64,000 nucleotides of DNA from JBDTVS01 sp040007095 (GCA_040007095.1 JBDTVS010000149.1:4209-68208); one strand, 5' to 3'; positions 18,303 to 27,191 are shown, counted from the stretch's first letter. The notes: generated from the letters alone by a model not told the origin. A program made the numbers and translations.

Positions 18303-18859
18303 GCCGTCTCCTGGGCGTGGATTCCATCAAAATCGGGATAGCCGCGATCCCGCTCCGAAATGACGCGCACCGGCTCGGGCCACTCGATCGCAAATGCCGG
18401 GTCGTTCCAACGGAATCCCCTCGCCGCCGCCGGCGCGAAGAATTCGGACATCTGGTAGAAGACCTCGGTGTCGTCTTCGAGCGTCTGAAAGCCGTGCGCG
18501 AATCCTTCCGGCACGTACACCATGCGCGACGGCTCTCCTGGATTGCCCTTCAATTCTACGGCGACCCAGCGGCGGAATGTCGGCGACTCCGGTCGGAGAT
18601 CGACGATGACATCCAACAGCGCTCCCCGAGCGCAGCGAATCAGCTTGGCTTCTCCCGAGGGCGCCGCCTGATAGTGCATGCCGCGCAGGGTGCCGCGGCT
18701 CCCGTTGTACGACACATTGCATTGCACAACGCAGGGGTTCAGACCGTGTTCCGCGAACTCGCGCGAGCAGTAGCTCCGGGCAAAAAATCCCCGTTCGTCC
18801 GAATGGACCTCCAGCTCGATCTCGTACGCGCCCTTCAGCGATGTTTCCTTGAAAGTCAT
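18299..18859 (-). CDS. dTDP-4-dehydrorhamnose 3,5-epimerase-like protein (RmlC family cupin)
   Basis: A cupin of about 186 residues with the RmlC landmarks: HSDERGFFARSYCSREF, the catalytic-His region in RGTLRGMHYQAAPSGEAKL, VIVDLRPESPTFRRWVAVEL, and PEGFAHGFQTLEDDTEVFYQ. It would epimerise C-3/C-5 of a 4-keto-6-deoxy sugar nucleotide. ATG 18859 is preferred over an in-frame TTG 24 bases upstream because homology begins there. It is the first gene of the long minus-strand run, so the operon promoter should lie in 18870-18960. Confidence 0.87.
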   Translation of the reverse strand: MTFKETSLKGAYEIELEVHSDERGFFARSYCSREFAEHGLNPCVVQCNVSYNGSRGTLRGMHYQAAPSGEAKLIRCARGALLDVIVDLRPESPTFRRWVAVELKGNPGEPSRMVYVPEGFAHGFQTLEDDTEVFYQMSEFFAPAAARGFRWNDPAFAIEWPEPVRVISERDRGYPDFDGIHAQETA

Positions 18860-20125
18860 GTTTTCAGACGACTGTCCAGGCAAAACAGCAAGACAGTTGC
18901 CACTGGCTTCGCGGGTGGAAGAGCCCGACTATGTCCGTGTAAGTACCTGTTGATTCAGCCTTTATTGCCATGCGTCGACGCTAGAAGTCGTTTCAGGAAA
19001 TCCGCCGAATGAGGGACTTTTAGCATACGGCAAAGATACTTCGATCGGTGTCGGCTTCAGATTGTGCCGCGCCACTTTCACACCAGATCGGAAACTGGAA
19101 AAAGGAACAAAGGCTGGACCATCCGAAGGACCCAGCGCGAAGATGGCGGGGCGGACACAGCTGCCCCACGCCGTCGACCCCGCGCCCGCACCCATCAAGG
19201 AGTGCCTGCGCTCAAAACTCAGACGGCATTCCAAAGTCAAAATTACACTGTGTCCCCCTCGAAATTACACTGTTCACGTCCGCGAAAACTGATGATTGCG
19301 CATTGTTTTAAGGCTTAGCGCACGTTTGCTAGGTACGCTCCTTGCAGGCCGGCGTGGGCGGGAACGGTCTGTAGTCGGCCACAGATCTGCGACCCATAAT
19401 GCCAAATCAAGAAGGTTCAACGAACTGGATACGATGTTGTCTTGCGTTCGAAGAAAGTGTGGGCCGGCCCCTCTCCTGCTGACAGTACGACGGTTGTTTC
19501 AGCGACTTGCGGGCAATCGCGGTCCTTACCAATCGTCGATGATGTCTGAATGTTGGCATGGAGACGCCCGTCACCGGTCGCGGTCTTCGCCGGCGCCGCG
19601 TCTCGCGGCATCAACGTCTCTGCGACCGCTCTCCCCGTGTAACACCGGTTCGGAGTTTCAACCCGGATATCGGAGTCCTTCAGCATGCAGTTAACGAAAT
19701 CGCTCGAGTCGATCGTGTTCTCGTAGATGACGGGCGTCTTGTCATGGCGCGCTAGTTAGCCCCTTTTACCGCCTTGGTTGCCCAAGTCGGGCTGGGAAGG
19801 GGCCGTTCGATTCCCATCAACTCCATCAGTTCTTGTCAGTACGCGAAGGGCGTGGAAGATACCGGTCTATCACCGAAGATAGGCGAGGAGTGCCGGCGGC
19901 TTATGGATGGCAACAACAGAGGACCAATGGACAAACGGCGAGGCACCATCTCGGTCTTGGATGCAGGACTCTGCGCACCCGTTCAATACAATTCGAACCA
20001 ATATTGATTGCCGTGCGGCCGTCGGTGGGGTTTTGCGGTTGGCTGCACATGACAACGGGCCCACTGCCGTCATTGCGGCGTTCGAGCACGCGCGAACCAG
20101 GCAGCTTTAGGTAGGAGCAGACTTG
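18860..20125. other. 1.27-kb intergenic region with likely divergent promoters and transposon debris
   Basis: No open frame here shows a recognisable family, good codon use or a good ribosome binding site, so I call no gene. The left end must hold the promoter of the long minus-strand run and the right end the promoter of the beta-helix gene. A pair of 12-bp direct repeats at 19240-19273 looks like the repeated terminus of an IS21-type element. The rest may be remains of degraded accessory DNA. Confidence 0.5.
19240..19273. repeat. Two 12-bp direct repeats resembling an IS21-type terminus
   Basis: AAATTACACTGT occurs at 19240-19251 and again at 19262-19273, a 22-bp period. Multiple short direct repeats near the tips are typical of IS21-family ends. 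No istA or istB remnant was recognised next to it, so this is at most a solo end. Confidence is low. Confidence 0.35.
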
Positions 20126-22480
20126 ATGAAAAGCGTTCAGCGTTTCTTGGCCGTTCTCTTCGCAGTCGGGTACGTGTGTTCTGGAGGGGTGGCTCACGCG
20201 GCCACCTATTACGTGTCACAGAGCGGGAGCGACGGACGCTCTTGCGCCCAGGCACAGTCGGTATCGACTCCGAGGCTCACTTTGAAAAACGGGGTCGCCT
20301 GTCTGGCCGCGGGGGACACGCTATACGTGAGAGGCGGAACCTACAACGAATCGCTCATGGTCAGTTACTATACCAGCGTTGGTAGCATCCCATCTGGCAC
20401 GTCGTGGAGCAATAGAACGCGGATTGCCGCCTACCCTGGCGACGCGCCTGTCTGGTTGCGGCCGCTCACCACGAACTCCAGTGCGGGCGGCATTGGCTCG
20501 GTCATTTGGATTGACGCGAACGTCAGTTACGTGGAATTTGACGGGATCAACCTTGATGGATCGAATCTCTCAGGCGGCGTGTTGTGGATATCTACGAACA
20601 ACGGTAACGACCCGCACCACATTCGATTCCAGAATGCCGAGGTAATCGCCGGACAGATCGGCGGTGCGGCAGTCGTTCTTGGGGCGCACACCCGGATAGG
20701 GGCGACAGGTTCAAACGAGATCCTCAACGTCAAAATTCACGGCGGCGGCTTGCCTGGCCTGTGCGGTTATCAATGTGCTTCGTATGGCATCTATGTCGAA
20801 GGACCAAACAACCTCATTGAGGGATGTGACATCTACGACACGTCCGGTGCAGGAGTGCATATCTTCAACGCCAACGGAGACTCTCCTGACAACAACACCA
20901 TTCGCAACAATCGTATCCACGATATCACGCGTACGGGGAGTCTCGACGAGGTGTGGGGCATCCTGGTGCTGGGTGCCAATAACAAGATTTACAACAACTC
21001 GATTTATGGCATCAGTGTTGGCAACGTCAATCAAGGGAATGCCGCGATTGCTTTGGCCGGCCCCGGACACTCCGTCTATAACAACACGGTCTACGGCAAC
21101 ACCGGGTGGGGAATTGTGACAGGTTGGGGGGCTTCGTCGAACGGCTCGGTGATCAGAAACAACATCAGCTATGGAAATAGTCTGGGCAATTACGCCAATT
21201 ACGGCGTCGGCACGTTCCAATCGAACAACCTGTTCACCGATCCTCGCTTCGCCAACGCCGGCGGCGCGGATTTCCGTTTGCGGTCAGATAGTCCGGCGAT
21301 TGACCAGGGCGCCTTTCTGGACACGGTTCCATTTGACATGGCGGGCGTTGCCCGGCCTCAGGGCAATGGCTACGATATCGGCGCCTACGAATTCTCGGGC
21401 ACTTCATCATCACCCACGTCTCCACCAACATCGGCGCCCGGAACGAGCGTGTCAGTGGACGGCGCGAGCGTGCCGGGCGCCGCGTCAGTGACTGACAGCT
21501 CTCTCAACGTGTGGACGATTGGCTCCGGGCAGGTCATTCTTCGCAACGGATCGCAGGCCAACGGTGGATATGGTTCGCAGATTCTGTGGTATCAGGGCGT
21601 TATCTACGTGCTGGGAACCGATTCCAGATGGTGGCGATGGACCGGGAGCACATGGGCCGTCTACGGATCCGCATCGCCGTCGTCGCAACAGGTGGCCGCG
21701 ACCGGATCTGGGGTGTCCGCAGACGGCGCGAGCGTTCCGGCAGCCGCGTCAGTGACCGACAGCTCGCTCAATGTGTGGACGATTGGTTCCGGGCAGGTCA
21801 TTCTTCGCAACGGCACGCAGGCCAACGGTGGATACGGCTCCCAGATTCTGTGGTATCAGGGCGTCATCTACGTGCTGGGAACCGATTTCAGATGGTGGAG
21901 GTGGACTGGGAGCACGTGGGCGGTCTATGGCTCAGCATCGCCATCGACGCAACAAGTCGCGGCGACCGGATCGGGCGCGTCAGCGGACGGCGCGACCGTG
22001 CCGGGAGTTTCATCCATAACCGATAGCTCGCTCAACGTGTGGACGATTGGCTCCGGGCAGGTCATTCTTCGCAACGGCACGCAGGCCAACGGTGGATATG
22101 GTTCGCAGATTCTGTGGTATCAGGGCGTCATCTACGTGTTTGGAACCGATTCCAGATGGTGGCGATGGACCGGGAGCACATGGGCCGTCTACGGATCATC
22201 ATCGCCGTCGTCGCAACAAGTAACGGCGACCGGATCTGGCGTGTCAGCGGACGGCACGAGCGTGCCGGGAGCCGCGTCATCAGTAACCGACAGCTCGCTC
22301 AATGTGTGGACGATTGGTGCAGGGCTGGTCATTCTTCGCAACGGTACGCAGGCCAACGGTGGATACGGTTCTCAAATTGTGTGGTATCAGGGCGTCATCT
22401 ACGTTTTTGGTACTGATTCCAGATGGTGGAGATGGACCGGGAGCACGTGGGCCGTTTACGGATCAATCGCTCCAATCTGA
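20126..22480 (+). CDS. Secreted right-handed parallel beta-helix protein with four C-terminal 88-residue repeats
   Basis: A signal peptide (MKSVQRFLAVLFAVGYVCSG, cleavage probably after AHA) leads into a beta-helix domain of about 410 residues rich in Asn-turn rungs such as NNTIRNNRIHDITRTGS and NNKIYNNSIYGI. Four near-identical repeats follow, each with SLNVWTIGSGQVILRNGTQA and WWRWTGSTWAVYG. Beta-helix proteins of this build are pectate-lyase-like and bind or cleave polysaccharides; no catalytic residues are assignable by eye. ATG 20126 follows an in-frame TTG directly, with TAGGAG 8 bases upstream. A paralogue lacking the repeats lies at 33276-34577. It is probably surface-exposed and glycan-binding. 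Confidence 0.88.
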   Translation: MKSVQRFLAVLFAVGYVCSGGVAHAATYYVSQSGSDGRSCAQAQSVSTPRLTLKNGVACLAAGDTLYVRGGTYNESLMVSYYTSVGSIPSGTSWSNRTRIAAYPGDAPVWLRPLTTNSSAGGIGSVIWIDANVSYVEFDGINLDGSNLSGGVLWISTNNGNDPHHIRFQNAEVIAGQIGGAAVVLGAHTRIGATGSNEILNVKIHGGGLPGLCGYQCASYGIYVEGPNNLIEGCDIYDTSGAGVHIFNANGDSPDNNTIRNNRIHDITRTGSLDEVWGILVLGANNKIYNNSIYGISVGNVNQGNAAIALAGPGHSVYNNTVYGNTGWGIVTGWGASSNGSVIRNNISYGNSLGNYANYGVGTFQSNNLFTDPRFANAGGADFRLRSDSPAIDQGAFLDTVPFDMAGVARPQGNGYDIGAYEFSGTSSSPTSPPTSAPGTSVSVDGASVPGAASVTDSSLNVWTIGSGQVILRNGSQANGGYGSQILWYQGVIYVLGTDSRWWRWTGSTWAVYGSASPSSQQVAATGSGVSADGASVPAAASVTDSSLNVWTIGSGQVILRNGTQANGGYGSQILWYQGVIYVLGTDFRWWRWTGSTWAVYGSASPSTQQVAATGSGASADGATVPGVSSITDSSLNVWTIGSGQVILRNGTQANGGYGSQILWYQGVIYVFGTDSRWWRWTGSTWAVYGSSSPSSQQVTATGSGVSADGTSVPGAASSVTDSSLNVWTIGAGLVILRNGTQANGGYGSQIVWYQGVIYVFGTDSRWWRWTGSTWAVYGSIAPI
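21451..22480 (+). repeat. Four tandem 264-bp coding repeats
   Basis: Units start near 21451, 21715, 21979 and 22243. The anchor GTGGAC recurs at 21511, 21775, 22039 and 22306, giving periods of 264, 264 and 267 bp. The last unit gained one Ser codon and is cut short by the stop. High DNA identity between units indicates recent duplication or gene conversion. Each unit encodes a Trp-rich module (WYQGVIYVLGTD and WWRWTGSTWAVYG). Confidence 0.9.
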
Positions 22481-22595
22481 CCCCCAGAGCGCAATGCCAC
22501 TGATGTTCACAGCCGGTCCCGCAGTCCCCATCCTGGGAGCTACGGGGGCGGCTGCGGCGTCTCTTGATGTCGCCGATCTGAGGGAAGTCAAACTT

Positions 22596-22603
22596 GCCGC
22601 GTG
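22596..22603. repeat. Left copy of the 8-bp target duplication of the IS66-type element
   Basis: GCCGCGTG lies immediately before the GTAAC end at 22604 and is repeated exactly at 25333-25340. Eight bases is the duplication length known for IS66-family insertions. Confidence 0.85.
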
Positions 22604-22619
22604 GTAACAGTTTAGTCGG

Positions 22620-22937
22620 TCAGTAGTGCTTAAGCATGAGCGAGGCGACGGCGTAACGACGGCGATGCGCGATGATCGCGGCGGTCAAGTACGCGAGGGC
22701 GCTGAGTTGTTGCATCTGACAGGTGCGTGTGACCGTGAGCAGGCGGGCGACAGCGAACTCCCCGTCGGCGCTGCGATTCCCAAACATGATCTTAGCGATA
22801 CCACAAACGGAACAAGCGGGCATGGTGGGCCAACGCGTCGCGGCAAAACCGTTCGGCGTCGCGCGTCTTCGCCAGGTCAAGCGCGCCCAGTAGATCGCGT
22901 GTGAAATGGGGCCGACAAAACTGCAGGGCCGTGATGC
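22620..22937 (-). pseudogene. IS66-family transposase, C-terminal fragment
   Basis: Read on the minus strand, one frame gives ALQFCRPHFTRDLLGALDLA then HARLFRLWYR and a stop. A second frame gives MFGNRSADGEFAVARLLTV then RTCQMQQLSALAYLTAAIIA. Both are characteristic IS66 transposase C-terminal blocks. The stretch that normally lies between them is missing and the frame changes at the join, so there is an internal deletion. It is non-functional. Confidence 0.8.
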
Positions 22938-23400
22938 TGGCGCCTCGGCGCACGATCATGAAGGCCGAAGTCGTATGGCACCAGGGGCGCGAACCCCGCG
23001 ATAATCCGCGCTTTGTCATCACCAAGCTGCCGTAGACGCCCGAGTGGATTTATACCCCCGTCTATTGCGCTCGCGGCGTTCGCGAGAATCGGTTCAAGGA
23101 ACTCAAACTCGCGCTCGCCTTCGGACGGACCAACTGCACCGCTTCTGGGCCAATCAACTGCGCATCACGCTGACGGCGGCGGCCTTCGTCCTGTTTCGAG
23201 AGCTGCACCTCCGACTGGACCGCACCGCGCTCCGCCGCGCGCAAGTGCCGCGACTTCGGCAGGCCCTCATTACCATCGGCGTCCAGGTGGTCCGCTCCGT
23301 CCGCCGGATCGTCCTCCATTCCCCCGTTCCCATCCGGACGCCGCGTTGTGGGTGCGTCTCGCTGGCATGCTCGGCGCTGTGCTCGGGTAGAAGCACGCAA
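22937..23400 (+). pseudogene. IS1380-family transposase, C-terminal fragment
   Basis: The plus strand reads KAEVVWHQGREPRDNPRFVI, then an in-frame TAG at 23033-23035, then TPEWIYTPVYCARG and ENRFKELKLALAF. After a frameshift near 23130-23136 it continues as RFWANQLRITLTAAAFVL and RRAQVPRLRQALITIGVQVV. These are the conserved C-terminal blocks of IS1380 transposases. The N-terminal two-thirds is gone. The sequence CGTGAATAATGTGGGCTAA near 23570-23588 may be the right tip of this element, just before the FkbM start. Confidence 0.78.
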
Positions 23401-23619
23401 CGTCACGGTGTTCGCGCCGGAGTTGTCACTGTCGATGACTCACCGACCCTGTCACACCTGCGAAACCCGCCGGCCACGCCCTCCGGATCCGATTCTTTCG
23501 TCATTCGCCAGGCGGCCTCTCGACCCCGCCACTCGGAGGCACCAGTCGGCACGGAAACTCGCTCACTCGTGAATAATGTGGGCTAATGTCGGCTATCATC
23601 ATCGTCGGGAGAGATCATC

Positions 23620-24336
23620 ATGGACTATTCTAATCCGCTTCTGCGGTATCCCCGTTACCTGGCCCGCAAATCAGGAATCCTCGGCCTGCTAGAAAGAACG
23701 TTGATAAAGGCATCTCCGGGTGAGTATGAAGCCAAACTTGCTCAGATCATGTCTGCTCACATACGACCTGGCGATGTGGTCTGGGACGTCGGTGCTAACC
23801 ACGGGCATTTCACCGCTCAGTTCGCCGATGCGGTAGGGGCGTCTGGTACCGTTGTGGCGTTCGAGCCGGCTCAAGGCACCTTCAGGTCGCTGACGAAGGC
23901 CGTCAATTTCCGCAAGAACGTTCGACTCGAAAATAGCGCGCTTGGCGACTCCGATGGTACCGCTGATCTATACGTCTCGGCTGCGGAAGGCTACGACTAC
24001 GATATTAGTCACCTGGCTGTCATAAAAGACAATCCGCAGCTGAAGTCTGTCTCGCAAGTTAGCGTTGTGAGGGGAGACACGTATCGGGATGCCCATCCAA
24101 ATCTGGCACCGCATCGAATTAAGATTGATGTCGAAGGGTTCGAGTACGAAGTTCTTCTCGGCCTTTCAGAGACTTTGAAATCAAGCCAATTGCTTTCGGT
24201 CTTTATCGAAGTACATTTCACTTTCCTGAGGGAAAAGGGCACACCAGACGCGCCTGCCAGAATCGTGAGTCTGCTGAAAGCTGATAAGTTCCTCACACAG
24301 TGGGTGGGTCCATGCCACTTGGTGGCGTCAAGGTGA
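23620..24336 (+). CDS. FkbM family methyltransferase inside the IS66 element
   Basis: An intact 238-residue gene. The SAM site is PGDVVWDVGANHGHFTAQFA at about residue 47, with VVAFEPAQGTFRSL, and the FkbM signature HRIKIDVEGFEYEVLLGL lies at about 165. The C-terminus WVGPCHLVASR is complete. It probably O-methylates a sugar. Base composition is visibly lower in GC than the flanking polysaccharide genes, which suggests transfer. It begins about 30 bp after the possible right tip of the IS1380 remnant and is enclosed by the two halves of an IS66 transposase. A GGGAGAGA stretch precedes the ATG. Confidence 0.87.
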   Translation: MDYSNPLLRYPRYLARKSGILGLLERTLIKASPGEYEAKLAQIMSAHIRPGDVVWDVGANHGHFTAQFADAVGASGTVVAFEPAQGTFRSLTKAVNFRKNVRLENSALGDSDGTADLYVSAAEGYDYDISHLAVIKDNPQLKSVSQVSVVRGDTYRDAHPNLAPHRIKIDVEGFEYEVLLGLSETLKSSQLLSVFIEVHFTFLREKGTPDAPARIVSLLKADKFLTQWVGPCHLVASR

Positions 24337-24559
24337 GACGCTTGGACAACGGCACCAGGGTTCCTTTTCCGCCATCGATGAGGCCCAGCCTCCATGATGG
24401 ATTCTGGGTAAGGGCGTGCGATGACATTCGAAGTGAAAGAGCTTGATGAAATGCTGTCAGTCAGGAGCGCGAGGAGCACGAACCGCAACGCGTGCAGCAA
24501 GCAGCGGAGACATTGTGTCGAAGCTAGGCCGGCAGAATCCGTGCGAAACTGAAAAATCA

Positions 24560-25282
24560 GGCGTGATCTGACAGCAGCGCCACGAGGACCGCGGCCGCGC
24601 CCGTCGTGGCAATCCGGCAGACGACGAACTGGGGGCGACCAGCACCCACAGCCACGGCTTCTCCCCATTGGTCCGATGCCCCGCTTCATCTTCATCCCCG
24701 TGGAGCACGGGTTGGCGGCGCAACGCTTACTCGAGTTCCTGACACGGGATCGCGCCCGCAGTGCTCGCTTCTTCCAGGTGGCTTGGGTGCTCCCCAGACT
24801 GATCGGCACGTGCAGTGCGTCGGCCAACAACGCTTGCACGCCGCGGCGCGGCAGCCGACAGACGACGGTCAGATAGGCGATCAGGGCCGTGAGCTGCGGG
24901 CCGAACTGGCCGACCACGTCCGGAGGCAGTGGTGCATACGTCGTCGTCCAACACGAGGGACACACCGCGCCCGGACATTCGTATTCCGTGACGCGCGCGT
25001 CGATCGGTGGGAGTTCCGTCAATTGATGGCGGCGTGGGGTCGTCCGTGATTCGACGGTCCCGTGCGAGCAGTTTCCAGTGAAGTCGAGTTCTGGTCGCGC
25101 AGGGCGAGCTGCCGTTCCAGGTCCGCGATCTGGCGATCACGCTTCGCGACTTCTTGCCGGAGCCGTTCAATCACGCGCTTCAGTCGCTCGACTTCGGGCG
25201 GATGGCGGCTTTCACCTTCGGAGCCCGGCTCGGGCTCACTCGGCTGGCCTGGGCGCGCCCGTCGCGGCTGGGCAGCGCTCAC
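24560..25282 (-). pseudogene. IS66-family transposase, N-terminal fragment with frameshifts
   Basis: From 25282 the minus strand encodes the coiled-coil leader VERLKRVIERLRQEVAKRDR, then RQLALRDQNSTSL. After a deletion and frame change comes LPPIDARVTEYECPGAVCPS, with GQFGPQLTALIAYLTVVCRL. A further frame change gives RRQPVLHGDE, containing the first catalytic Asp region, and GEKPWLWVLVAP. Recognisable sequence stops at about 24560 with AAAVLVALLSD. This is where the C-terminal fragment at 22620-22937 would take over after roughly 20 missing residues. Confidence 0.8.
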
Positions 25283-25332
25283 GCACCGAATGGGACGCTC
25301 ACGCAGTCAGTTTGTACAGGGTGAACCGTTAC

Positions 25333-25340
25333 GCCGCGTG
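25333..25340. repeat. Right copy of the 8-bp target duplication of the IS66-type element
   Basis: GCCGCGTG follows the CCGTTAC end (25326-25332) directly and equals the copy at 22596-22603. Confidence 0.85.
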
Positions 25341-25388
25341 AAATACCAGACTCAAAGTGGTCCCACTTCTTAAGTTAGGTCAAAACTC

Positions 25389-27191
25389 CTAGTTTCTCCC
25401 GAGTATCGCAGAGCTCAAAGAGAGCGAGCTGAGACAACCGAGGACTTGCTCCGAGGGGCATTGACCGGCTCGAGTCCGGGAGACCAAATCGTCACAGCGC
25501 TGCACATCCACGATATCCCGTAGCGTCGGAATTGAATGGATGCATTCCTGGACTTCGTCCAACAACGCGCCTTTGAAGAAGAGCGAAGGTCGTCTGCGCT
25601 CGGGTGTTATTGACCGCAGTAAACGCCCAGCGGCTCGCCTTCCAAAGGATTGCGCGAAATCCCACATTCGTCGGACAGGGAGTTCGCGAGGAATCTCCCG
25701 AGGCGGCTGTCCGGAGATCAGCGCCCCTGTGTTGGCATAAGGGATGCCCCTTAGCTGAGGCAGCCCTTGGTAAATCATGTAGGAGTAGAACGCCTTCTGA
25801 TAGAGCCACGACGCGGGAAGCTGGAGCATCAGATCGGTGTACCGGTAATCAAGGTGACTAGCGGCCTCGGTGACATCAGGGTGCGTATGAAGCACCGACG
25901 TGAACGTGAAGGCGGCTTGCCGGTATACCATTGCCCACGCGGTGATGCGGTGCGCTGCGGTTGGGCCGCCGACTGTCGCAAATGATTCAGCGATCGCGTC
26001 CTGCACGATTCGCCGAGAGCCCTCGATAACGTCATCGCGGAACGCAAGACTCCAGTCTCGGGTATGGCCGAGACAGCGGCGATAAGCGTTATCAATGCAC
26101 TCAGCGGTGCGCGCTGGATCGACATAGGCCTGCGACGGGATGAACGCGCCCGCGAGCGAATCGCCTGGTCCCCCCCCGAGGAGGAAGGCGGCGCCCATGC
26201 GTCGGATTTCCTGTATGTAGGCCATTACAATTGCCATGTGTTGGTACGGTCGCATCCCGCCAGTCAGCGCAATTACCTCCGACGGTCGAGCGAATCCGTC
26301 AGGCAGAGCCTCGACATGGTGGCGCAAACCGAGCGCCGCGCTCACTGCTGAGGCGGCGCGAGTCTCTGGAGTGCTATCTGTGTTCGCCTTGTCAACGAAG
26401 GTGAACGCAGAGAAGTCGACGTTCGCTGGTAGGGCGCCCGCGACCAATCGGCTGTCCAGCCCTCCGCTCAGCGCCAATACTCCTTTGCCAACCAGAGCTG
26501 CTCGCCGTTCGGTACTCGTGCGGAATGCCTGAAATACCTCTGCGCTATGACTGGCTGGATTGAGCGAGGGATCGGGCCGGTGCTCCAAGCGCCAATATTG
26601 GCGCTCTGCGACCTTCTCCGGCGTAATGATAAGGTGGGTGGCCGGTCGGAGGCGCTGGACGCCATCAGCAGTAGTTCTCGTCCCCAACGTGTGGTCGAGC
26701 GTACACGCCTCGAGCCAGCCGATCGCATCTGGACGGTACGGTGCCTGAGACAAGGCCAGGAGAAAGGCAACGCTCGAGGAAAAATAAGTGCCGTCATGGC
26801 GACGGATTGTGTAGAACGGTCGAGACGAGAAGCGATCGTTGACAACGTGGACCGCACCGGTTAAGGCCTCTGCATAAATCGCCACGAACTGGCCCTCGCA
26901 TTCGTCAAGTGCTCGCGCTGTCGTGCGGGCACAGCGCGCCAGTAGCCCGTCGCCAGACAAAACAAACCCGAGCACAGCGAGCGTATTGCCGTGGGCATCA
27001 GAACCGATCTGTGGCTTTATAGGATAGGTCGCCTTGTGTTTCACGATCAGATGGCCAAACTGCGACGCTACGACCACTTGCTCGTATGCGGCAGCAGATT
27101 CGCCGGGAAGGATCGAAAAAGAGCGAACCCGCTCGCGGATCGCCTCCGTAGGTTGTTGCTGCTGAGCTACGTAGCCGGCGATCAGAGCCAT
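25389..27191 (-). CDS. Asparagine synthase-related protein lacking the glutaminase cysteine
   Basis: 600 residues. The synthetase half has the ATP pyrophosphatase loop LALSGGLDSRLVAGAL at about residue 236 and LGGGPGDSLAG further on. The N-terminal half keeps the overall amidotransferase-like fold (FVAIYAEALTGAVHVVNDRF) but begins MALIAGYV, so the Cys that must be residue 2 for glutamine hydrolysis is absent. It may use free ammonia or another amine, as in asparagine-synthase-like enzymes that form amide bonds on secondary metabolites or glycans. It stands alone on the minus strand, just after a fragment of a lost Wzt gene. Its acceptor is unknown. Confidence 0.82.
   Translation of the reverse strand: MALIAGYVAQQQQPTEAIRERVRSFSILPGESAAAYEQVVVASQFGHLIVKHKATYPIKPQIGSDAHGNTLAVLGFVLSGDGLLARCARTTARALDECEGQFVAIYAEALTGAVHVVNDRFSSRPFYTIRRHDGTYFSSSVAFLLALSQAPYRPDAIGWLEACTLDHTLGTRTTADGVQRLRPATHLIITPEKVAERQYWRLEHRPDPSLNPASHSAEVFQAFRTSTERRAALVGKGVLALSGGLDSRLVAGALPANVDFSAFTFVDKANTDSTPETRAASAVSAALGLRHHVEALPDGFARPSEVIALTGGMRPYQHMAIVMAYIQEIRRMGAAFLLGGGPGDSLAGAFIPSQAYVDPARTAECIDNAYRRCLGHTRDWSLAFRDDVIEGSRRIVQDAIAESFATVGGPTAAHRITAWAMVYRQAAFTFTSVLHTHPDVTEAASHLDYRYTDLMLQLPASWLYQKAFYSYMIYQGLPQLRGIPYANTGALISGQPPREIPRELPVRRMWDFAQSFGRRAAGRLLRSITPERRRPSLFFKGALLDEVQECIHSIPTLRDIVDVQRCDDLVSRTRAGQCPSEQVLGCLSSLSLSSAILGRN

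Larger units (their letters stand above)
22604..25332 (-). mobile_element. Decayed IS66-family element (single-ORF, ISBst12-like) carrying an internal insertion
   Basis: The ends read GTAACAGTTTA at 22604 and, on the other strand from 25332, GTAACGGTTCA. GTAA tips are typical of IS66. A perfect 8-bp duplication GCCGCGTG flanks it. The transposase, on the minus strand, is present as an N-terminal part (24560-25282) and a C-terminal part (22620-22937) that complement one another. Between them lie an IS1380-type remnant and an intact FkbM methyltransferase gene. No tnpA or tnpB was seen. The whole element is 2729 bp. It must have inserted as one unit and decayed in place. Confidence 0.85.

Noticed and set aside
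19296..19694. 132-residue plus-strand open frame in the large intergenic region
   Set aside because: No domain, no ribosome binding site, and other frames are open over the same DNA; probably chance in degraded sequence.
21451..22480. Tandem repeats considered as a CRISPR-like or satellite array
   Set aside because: Units are 264 bp, continuous in frame and without spacers; they are protein repeats.
22494..22607. Short frame resembling a C-terminal sorting tail (PVPILGATGAAAAS)
   Set aside because: It lacks a PEP-type motif plus a Arg-rich end, is only 37 residues and runs into the IS66 duplication; no upstream coding region joins it.
22604..25332. Two independent IS66 copies
   Set aside because: The fragments cover complementary parts of one transposase in the same orientation and a single pair of 8-bp duplications encloses both.
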